Source of the DNA: Urechidicola sp.
GTDB taxonomy: Bacteria; Bacteroidota; Bacteroidia; Flavobacteriales; Flavobacteriaceae
DNA: 64,000 nt
Assembly (NCBI GenBank): GCA_028599075.1
Contig: JAQRMW010000041.1
Location: forward strand, 1-64,000
Direction: 5' to 3'
Below, in pieces: positions 57,894-64,000 of this stretch. Within the stretch, counting starts at the first letter, position 1. Each line of letters starts with the position of its first letter. Position numbers and translations under genes: made by a program. Below the pieces are notes generated by a model. It had not been told where the DNA came from. It saw only the letters and a list, made by a program, of their open reading frames with translations, and did not search any database.

Positions 57894-60185
57894 TTATATA
57901 TTAAAACTAAATCCAAGAACAAAGTTAGTACCTATATTTGGTATTCCATCGTTTTTAAATCTCGATAAATGAGAAATGTACTCTTGGTTAAAAGCGTTAT
58001 TTAAGCTAGCTTGAACATCGAATTTTAGATTTGCTAAGTCAAACGAACCGCCTAGTGCAAAATTTACAAGTGTATTTGCACCAGTAGCTGTTTCAAAACC
58101 ACTCACATTATTTTGTTCTAAATAACTCTGTGTTATTATACTTGCATAACCATTATTCCACCAATCTTTAATATCAAACTCTGCTCTAAATGTATTTGTC
58201 CATTTATTTGCAGGGATTAATGTTAAATAATCACCATTATCCTGTTTGCCGATTACCATTTCAAAACCTGACTCTATATGTAGCCAATGAAGTGGGTGTG
58301 GATGTAGATGTAAGCCAAATTCTCCACCATATAATTTTGAATCATCTTGTGTATATTCAAATACAGGCGCTCCATCTTCTTCTTCACCTGTAGGTGCTAA
58401 ATAGATATAGTTGCTAATTTGATTGTAAAACCCATTTATAAAAAATTCAAAATGCTTGCTTGTATATTCAAATGCTAAGTCTGCTTGAAAATTTTGCTCA
58501 TTTTCTAAATTTGGATTCCCAATTTCGAATCTATTTACACCGTGGTGTACTCCATTAGAGGTTAATTCTGCTAAATTTGGAGCTCTATAACCGGTTGCTA
58601 AATTTATTCTTGTAGTAATACTTTCAATAATATTGAATTTATATCCTATAGAACCATTAAAGCTATTAAAGGTTTTGTTTAGTGCTTCAATATGATGCTC
58701 TTCATCTTCTTCATGCTCGTTATGATCATGCTCTAATTCATGTTCTTCGGACTCTAAATTTCTATTGTCATAACGCATACCGATTAATAATGAGCTGTTT
58801 TCAAAATCAATAGTTGCTGTACTGTAAACTCCAAAATCATTAATAGTAGCATTAGGAATCAAAATCTCTTCACCATAATTAGCATTTGTTTGATGCATGC
58901 CTTGTGCGCCAAGAATTATTGAAGTGTTCCCAAACTTTGGAGCGTGATATTTAGCATTATAGCTAAATGTTTTTAGCTTCATTCTAAGTGCAGGCTCCAT
59001 CAATTCATGTTCATCTTCTTCGTGCTCATCCTCTTCGTGTTCGTCCTCTTCGTGACCATGTTCATCTTCAAATTCATTTCTGTCGTCATAGATATAGCCT
59101 AAATCGATATCTAATTTTGAATTATCAAAAAAGATATGATTGTGCCATCCAATAATATGATTATTAACCTTTTGATAAGGTAACTCTAGCGATCTGCTTT
59201 TAGTCTGTTCATGAATTTCTTCTGTAATACCAATATTATTTTGGTTATAGTTATAACGCAATTCACTCGATACATTGTCATCTACAAAAGCAATTCCGGC
59301 ATTAAAGTTTAATTCATTAAATCTTGAGTTTGTAACTCTATTTCCGTCAGGTGTTTTATAATCTATATGGCTATTATAAGCACCTCTTAATAGGTATTTC
59401 CATTGCTCTCCAGACTGTTTCATGCCAAAAGTAGTTTGCATACCTTGAGTGTTAGAATACATGGTTTCTCCTAGGTTTGCAACAAATTCATTTTTATGTG
59501 CAAATTTTTCTGGCGTAATATAAATAACACCACCCAATGCATCTGAACCATAGAGTAGAGAAGCAGGGCCTTTGATAACTTCTACACTTTCTACACCTGC
59601 TTGTGCAACTCCTAAACCATGTTCGCCACCAAACTGTTGATTTTCTAAACGTACACCTTGAGAGTACACTAAAACACGATTACCACTTAAACCTCTAATT
59701 ACAGGTTTTCCGATAGATACACCTGTAGAAATTTGCGATACGCCAGCAATACTAGTTATGCCTTCTATTAGATTTACACTTCCATTTTGTTTTATTTGCT
59801 TTGCTTTTAGTACTTCAATCTTCATTACATTTTCAGATTGCAAGCGATTAAATGGTGTAGAAACTATGACTTCGTCCATATTAAAAATAGACTCTACGAG
59901 AACTATATTTACATCAGTTTGATTTTGATGTAATTCTAATTCTTTTTGTATAGTTTTAAATCCTATATAAGAATATGTAACCGTAAAAGTTCCGTGTGGA
60001 ATTTTATTTAATATATAGTTTCCTTCTATATCTGTTGTGGTACCTGTGTGTAGTGTTTCGATATATATATCTACACCCAACAATGGATTGTTATTTTCAT
60101 CTGTAACAGATCCACTAATACTAACCTGACCATAGGTCATAAAAGCAATGCTCGTAAATACGAGACTGCATATAATTTTTTTCAT
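57894..60185 (-). CDS. TonB-dependent receptor (paralog 2, His/Asp/Glu-rich loops)
   Basis: ORF; close similarity to 55370-57625; EDEHGHEEDEHEEDEHEEDEHE loop. Confidence 0.94.
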   Translation of the reverse strand: MKKIICSLVFTSIAFMTYGQVSISGSVTDENNNPLLGVDIYIETLHTGTTTDIEGNYILNKIPHGTFTVTYSYIGFKTIQKELELHQNQTDVNIVLVESIFNMDEVIVSTPFNRLQSENVMKIEVLKAKQIKQNGSVNLIEGITSIAGVSQISTGVSIGKPVIRGLSGNRVLVYSQGVRLENQQFGGEHGLGVAQAGVESVEVIKGPASLLYGSDALGGVIYITPEKFAHKNEFVANLGETMYSNTQGMQTTFGMKQSGEQWKYLLRGAYNSHIDYKTPDGNRVTNSRFNELNFNAGIAFVDDNVSSELRYNYNQNNIGITEEIHEQTKSRSLELPYQKVNNHIIGWHNHIFFDNSKLDIDLGYIYDDRNEFEDEHGHEEDEHEEDEHEEDEHELMEPALRMKLKTFSYNAKYHAPKFGNTSIILGAQGMHQTNANYGEEILIPNATINDFGVYSTATIDFENSSLLIGMRYDNRNLESEEHELEHDHNEHEEDEEHHIEALNKTFNSFNGSIGYKFNIIESITTRINLATGYRAPNLAELTSNGVHHGVNRFEIGNPNLENEQNFQADLAFEYTSKHFEFFINGFYNQISNYIYLAPTGEEEDGAPVFEYTQDDSKLYGGEFGLHLHPHPLHWLHIESGFEMVIGKQDNGDYLTLIPANKWTNTFRAEFDIKDWWNNGYASIITQSYLEQNNVSGFETATGANTLVNFALGGSFDLANLKFDVQASLNNAFNQEYISHLSRFKNDGIPNIGTNFVLGFSFNI
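59010..59054 (-). repeat. in-frame 15-bp tandem repeat encoding (HEEDE)x3
   Basis: ttcatcttcttcgtg ctcatcctcttcgtg ttcgtcctcttcgtg. Confidence 0.9.
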
Positions 60186-60229
60186 GATAATAATTTAATT
60201 GTTAAAAGATAATCTAATTTGGTTGTTGA

Positions 60230-60559
60230 TTAACTTAAAACAATTGGAGGGCCTCTGCTAAGGTGTTGAAGTATTTGTTCGTAATACCATGTATCATTAA
60301 ATGATATTGGAGAACTATTTATTGATTTAGTTGGTGTAAAATCAAACGTAGATAAATTGAATGTTGTTATTACATGTTGTTGAAAATGATAAACAGAACA
60401 ATCTATTTCTACTTTATGTATATGTTGAATATTTTCTGATTCACAAACAATATGTTCATGCTCTTCTTCTAAGACATGCACAAACTGAACAGCAATCGGC
60501 AACAATAACATTACCGAAGTTAAAACTGAAATTATAGTATGTAAAACTTTTTTATTCAC
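60230..60559 (-). CDS. small His-rich membrane/secreted protein with C-terminal RGPP motif
   Basis: ORF; TM, EEEHEHIVCESENIQHIHK, ...LSRGPPIVLS; directly upstream of TonB receptor. Confidence 0.75.
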   Translation of the reverse strand: MNKKVLHTIISVLTSVMLLLPIAVQFVHVLEEEHEHIVCESENIQHIHKVEIDCSVYHFQQHVITTFNLSTFDFTPTKSINSSPISFNDTWYYEQILQHLSRGPPIVLS

Positions 60560-60561
60560 TA

Positions 60562-61335
60562 CTAATTTTTAACTTTTTTACGAAGGCGCATATTTAATGC
60601 TTCTACTCCAAGTGAAAAAGCGATCGCAAAATACAAATATCCTTTAGGAATTGCACCAACATGTTGCCCAAAAATTTCGGCCTTAGCTAAATGAGCACCT
60701 TCTGTAATTAGCATGAATCCAATTAATATTAAAAACGATAGTGCTAACATTTGTACTGTTGGGTGCTTGTTTACAAAATTACCGATAGGTGTTGCGAATA
60801 GCATCATTATTATAATTGAAATTACAACTGCAATAATCATAATAGTTAATGCGCCTTCAACTCCGTTTGTCATTCCAACTGCTGTTAAAACAGAATCAAA
60901 TGAAAAAACAATATCTATCAGCACAATTTGCAAAATTACAGCATTTAGAGATGATGCTAATTTTTTCTTAGTTGTTTTTTCTACAGGGATATCCTCAATT
61001 TTGTGATGTATTTCTTTGGTGCTTTTATACAAGAGAAAAATTCCACCTAACACCAAGATTAAACTTTGCCCCGTTATGCCAACATGAATCCAAGATAAGT
61101 GTATTGTATAAAATGGATCTTGCATTGCAATGAGTAATGTAACACCCAGTAACAATAATATTCTGAATAGCATTGCTAACAGTAAGCCTATTCTAGTAGC
61201 TTTTTTAATTTGATTTTTAGGTAACTTTCCTGCGGCAATAGAAATAAATACAATATTGTCTATCCCTAAAACAATTTCTAAAAGCGTTAATGTTAATAGT
61301 GCAACCCATGTTCCACCTTGTAAAAATATTTCCAT
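60562..61335 (-). CDS. TerC family membrane protein
   Basis: ORF; LEIVLGIDNIVFISI, VLIDIVFSFDSVLTAVGM. Confidence 0.94.
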   Translation of the reverse strand: MEIFLQGGTWVALLTLTLLEIVLGIDNIVFISIAAGKLPKNQIKKATRIGLLLAMLFRILLLLGVTLLIAMQDPFYTIHLSWIHVGITGQSLILVLGGIFLLYKSTKEIHHKIEDIPVEKTTKKKLASSLNAVILQIVLIDIVFSFDSVLTAVGMTNGVEGALTIMIIAVVISIIIMMLFATPIGNFVNKHPTVQMLALSFLILIGFMLITEGAHLAKAEIFGQHVGAIPKGYLYFAIAFSLGVEALNMRLRKKVKN

Positions 61336-61337
61336 AG

Positions 61338-61709
61338 TTAATCAGCAGTTTTAATAACGGTTCCTTTAATCACAAAATTAGAATGTCCAATAACCGCTTC
61401 AAAATCATAAGAATTTGCAGTCACACTTTTTAGCTTAACATTGATGGGTTCATTGTCTAGTTCCGTTTTCGGATGCAACATTTGTAAGGTGTAGTTAAAA
61501 TTATTTTTCCAATGAATAGATAAGGTATCTATTTTATCATCATAATATTCTATTTGCAAATCACAGATGCGTTTAAAAACTGTTTTATCATATTTTTCAT
61601 CAGCAAGAATTTCAAATGTACCTTGTTTAAAAGTATCAAGGTCTAGTTGCTCTCTTTTTTTACAAGAGAAAAGGGTTAAGAAACAGCAAAAAAGAAATAT
61701 GTTTTTCAT
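61338..61709 (-). CDS. hypothetical lipoprotein
   Basis: ORF; lipobox FSC. Confidence 0.75.
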   Translation of the reverse strand: MKNIFLFCCFLTLFSCKKREQLDLDTFKQGTFEILADEKYDKTVFKRICDLQIEYYDDKIDTLSIHWKNNFNYTLQMLHPKTELDNEPINVKLKSVTANSYDFEAVIGHSNFVIKGTVIKTAD

Positions 61710-61731
61710 TTAAATTATTTTTTTAGGTTTT

Positions 61732-62140
61732 CGTCACTTCGAGTATTTTGGCACACAAAGTGATGCCAAAATGTATCGAGAAGTTATTTGAACTTCTTCT
61801 TTGCTAAATTAGGTAATCGATTGAATTCATCATTTATCAATGTTTCCTTTTTGGATTTTGACCATTTTTTTAATTGCTTTTCTTTTTCGATTGCCATATT
61901 AATATCTGTAAATTCTGCATAGAATTTTAATTATATAGGTCTTCTATAATATGTATAACTTCCTTTATATGACCCGTTTTGATGTGAACGAACTCTACTT
62001 GTTAAATCTGATGTAACCCCTGTATAGTATGTTCCATCAGAACATAATAAGATATATACATAAGAAACTTTCATTTTTCATAGTTAACAATGTTCTCGAT
62101 ACAATTTTCTCCCTGTGTCGAAAACCACTCGAACTGACGA
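61732..62140. mobile_element. candidate GIY-YIG-containing mobile element bounded by nested inverted repeats
   Basis: outer CGTCACTTCGAGT...CACTCGAACTGACGA; inner ATGTATCGAGAAG...TTCTCGATACAAT; ORF fills interior. Confidence 0.6.
61784..62074 (-). pseudogene. GIY-YIG nuclease family protein with one in-frame stop codon
   Basis: manual translation MKVSYVYILLCSDGTYYTGVTSDLTSRVRSHQNGSYKGSYTYYRRPI*LKFYAEFTDINMAIEKEKQLKKWSKSKKETLINDEFNRLPNLAKKKFK; stop TAA at 61931-61933. Confidence 0.88.
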
Positions 62141-62148
62141 TACCGTAA

Positions 62149-63579
62149 TTAAATCCCCGTAAAATTACTAGGAGTTATTACTCTTAATTCTGATTTAATT
62201 GCCTCACTGACTTCTAAGGTATCAATAAAATTAGCAATAGATTGTTGTGTTATTTTTTCATTGGTACGTGTCAAGCCTTTCAAAGCTTCATACGGATTTG
62301 GATAGGCTTCGCGTCTTAAAATTGTTTGTATTGCTTCTGCAACTACTGCCCAATTATTTTCTAAATCTCTTTCAAAAGCTTCTTTGTTTAACAACAATTT
62401 ATTCAAGCCTTTTAAGGTAGATGAAAATGCAATGGTTGTATGTGCTAAAGGCACTCCAATATTTCTCAATACTGTTGAATCGGTTAAATCTCGTTGTAAT
62501 CTAGAGATTGGTAATTTAGCTGAAAGAAATTCAAAAATTGCATTAGCCATTCCTAAGTTCCCTTCAGAATTTTCAAAATCAATTGGGTTTACTTTATGTG
62601 GCATTGCCGAAGATCCTATTTCGCCAGCTTTTATTTTTTGTTTAAAATAATCATTAGAAACATAGGTCCAGATATCACGGTTTAAATCAATCAAAATAGT
62701 GTTGATTCTTTTTAATCCATCAAACAGAGACGCCATGTGGTCATAATGTTCAATCTGAGTTGTTGGAAAAGAATGGTGTAATCCCAAACTGTTTTCTACA
62801 AAATTGGTTCCGAATGCCTTCCAATCATTTTGTGGATATGCAACCTTGTGTGCATTGTAATTCCCAGTAGCACCACCAAATTTTGCGGCATGTGGAATCG
62901 CTTTTAATCCTATCAGTTGCTGATTGATACGCTCTACAAAAACATAAATTTCTTTTCCTAATCGGGTAGGAGAGGCAGGTTGCCCGTGAGTACGCGCTAA
63001 CATAGGAATGTCTTTCCAATCGTTAGATAAACTTTCTAGTTTTGCTTTTAACTCTTCTAACATTGGATAATACACATCTATCAATGCTTCTTTTAAAGAT
63101 AGTGGAATTGCAGTATTGTTGATGTCTTGTGAGGTCAATCCAAAATGGATAAACTCTTTAGATGCTTCTAAGCCACCAATCAAATCAAACTGTTCTTTTA
63201 TAAAATACTCAACAGCTTTTACATCGTGGTTGGTTACTTTTTCGATGTCTTTAATTTTTTGTGCATCGGCATCAGAAAAATCAGCATATATTTTCCGCAA
63301 TACTGGAAACAAGCTGTTGTCAAAATTTGCCAGTTGTGGAAGTGGTAATTCACAAAGCGAAATAAAATATTCTATCTCTACTTGTACTCGGTATTTGATC
63401 AATGCTTTTTCTGAAAAATAAGGAGCAAAATTTTCTACTTTATTGCGGTAACGTCCATCAATAGGAGAAATGGCGTTGAGAGTATTTAAGGTCATAGTGT
63501 GTTGTGTTGATGTGCAAAAATACGACAAGGAAATGAAATCCCAAATAGTAAATATCAAATAGTAAGCACCAAATGACAA
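62149..63579 (-). CDS. purB: adenylosuccinate lyase (start probably near 63495, MTLNTLNAISPIDGRY)
   Basis: ORF; GSSAMPHKVNPIDFENSEGNLG. Confidence 0.97.
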   Translation of the reverse strand: MSFGAYYLIFTIWDFISLSYFCTSTQHTMTLNTLNAISPIDGRYRNKVENFAPYFSEKALIKYRVQVEIEYFISLCELPLPQLANFDNSLFPVLRKIYADFSDADAQKIKDIEKVTNHDVKAVEYFIKEQFDLIGGLEASKEFIHFGLTSQDINNTAIPLSLKEALIDVYYPMLEELKAKLESLSNDWKDIPMLARTHGQPASPTRLGKEIYVFVERINQQLIGLKAIPHAAKFGGATGNYNAHKVAYPQNDWKAFGTNFVENSLGLHHSFPTTQIEHYDHMASLFDGLKRINTILIDLNRDIWTYVSNDYFKQKIKAGEIGSSAMPHKVNPIDFENSEGNLGMANAIFEFLSAKLPISRLQRDLTDSTVLRNIGVPLAHTTIAFSSTLKGLNKLLLNKEAFERDLENNWAVVAEAIQTILRREAYPNPYEALKGLTRTNEKITQQSIANFIDTLEVSEAIKSELRVITPSNFTGI

Positions 63580-63610
63580 ATAAGAAATTCCAAATAATTA
63601 AATTCTCAAA
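63540..63610. repeat. degenerate heptamer array (NNCAAAT)x~9
   Basis: cccaaat agtaaat atcaaat agtaagc accaaat gacaaat aagaaat tccaaat aattaaa. Confidence 0.6.
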
Positions 63611-63625
63611 TGCTAATTTATGAAT

Positions 63626-63653
63626 GGATTCCCGTTTGCACGGAAAAGACAGT
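63626..63653. repeat. REP-like unit TGGATTCCCGTTTGCACGGAAAAGACAG
   Basis: inverted copy of TGTCTTTCCCG..GGGAATCCA family. Confidence 0.7.
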
Positions 63654-63681
63654 TTTATTTAATTAGTTACTTTTTATTTAC

Positions 63682-63733
63682 ATCAACCATCAACCATCAA
63701 CCATCAACCATCAACCATCAACCATCAACCATC
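63682..63733. repeat. heptamer tandem repeat (ATCAACC)7.4
   Basis: seven perfect units plus ATC. Confidence 0.97.
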
Positions 63734-63750
63734 GGTCTTCTGTCTCCCGT

Positions 63751-63990
63751 CTATCGTCTCTTTTCATACTTCTCAATCCACTTCAAAATTTTTTTCCCTC
63801 TTGCTTTATAGGCAGGACTACCCCCTGAGGTTTCTTGTGCCAAAATCAATTTTAATTCCTTATGTACCCAATCCACATTTTTGCCAAAAAGAAAAAGTGT
63901 TTCCATGGTATACGCTTTTACTGCCACTTTTTGGTCGGATATCATCCAATCGAAACCAGTTTCTATTATTTTATCAATATGGTTTGGCAT
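63751..63990 (-). CDS. hypothetical protein, likely C-terminal part of a gene running off the window
   Basis: ORF; frame remains open upstream of the ATG at 63990 to the window edge. Confidence 0.65.
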   Translation of the reverse strand: MPNHIDKIIETGFDWMISDQKVAVKAYTMETLFLFGKNVDWVHKELKLILAQETSGGSPAYKARGKKILKWIEKYEKRR

Positions 63991-64000
63991 TAAAAAATTT

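Noticed and set aside
63620-63811. 63-aa ORF across the second ATCAACC array
   Set aside because: Reading frame only produced by the heptamer array; no independent support.

Overview
This is a chromosomal window from an AT-rich member of the Bacteroidota, most likely Flavobacteriaceae (inferred from the gene repertoire and from promoter-like TAnnTTTG boxes). Most of it is ordinary core genome: rpmB-rpmG-DUF4295, ftsY, rimO, bshC, lpd, argS, lipA, murB, valS, rlmD, ornithine aminotransferase, msrB, lhgO, purB, plus several small envelope and accessory genes. I found no rRNA, tRNA, CRISPR array, prophage or classical IS element. The notable content is the repetitive DNA. (1) A small GIY-YIG nuclease gene with one in-frame stop lies between nested inverted repeats (61732-62140). 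Two short copies with the same arm architecture but no gene (19620-19732, 53424-53542) and a half copy (21767-21813) occur elsewhere, which suggests an undescribed mobile element with miniature derivatives. (2) Repeat-type DNA appears in frame inside two essential genes: a TGTCATTTCGAC...GAGAAATCTC palindromic unit in valS and a heptamer array in murB. (3) Many short tandem arrays with different sequences share a 7-bp period (ATCAACC, CAAACAA, AAACNNG, GTTTNNN, NNCAAAT, CAACTAA, GAGTTNT), often touching stop or start codons. (4) There are REPIN-like doublets and a structured GCGTT...AACGC element. All product names come from reading the translations; no database search was run.
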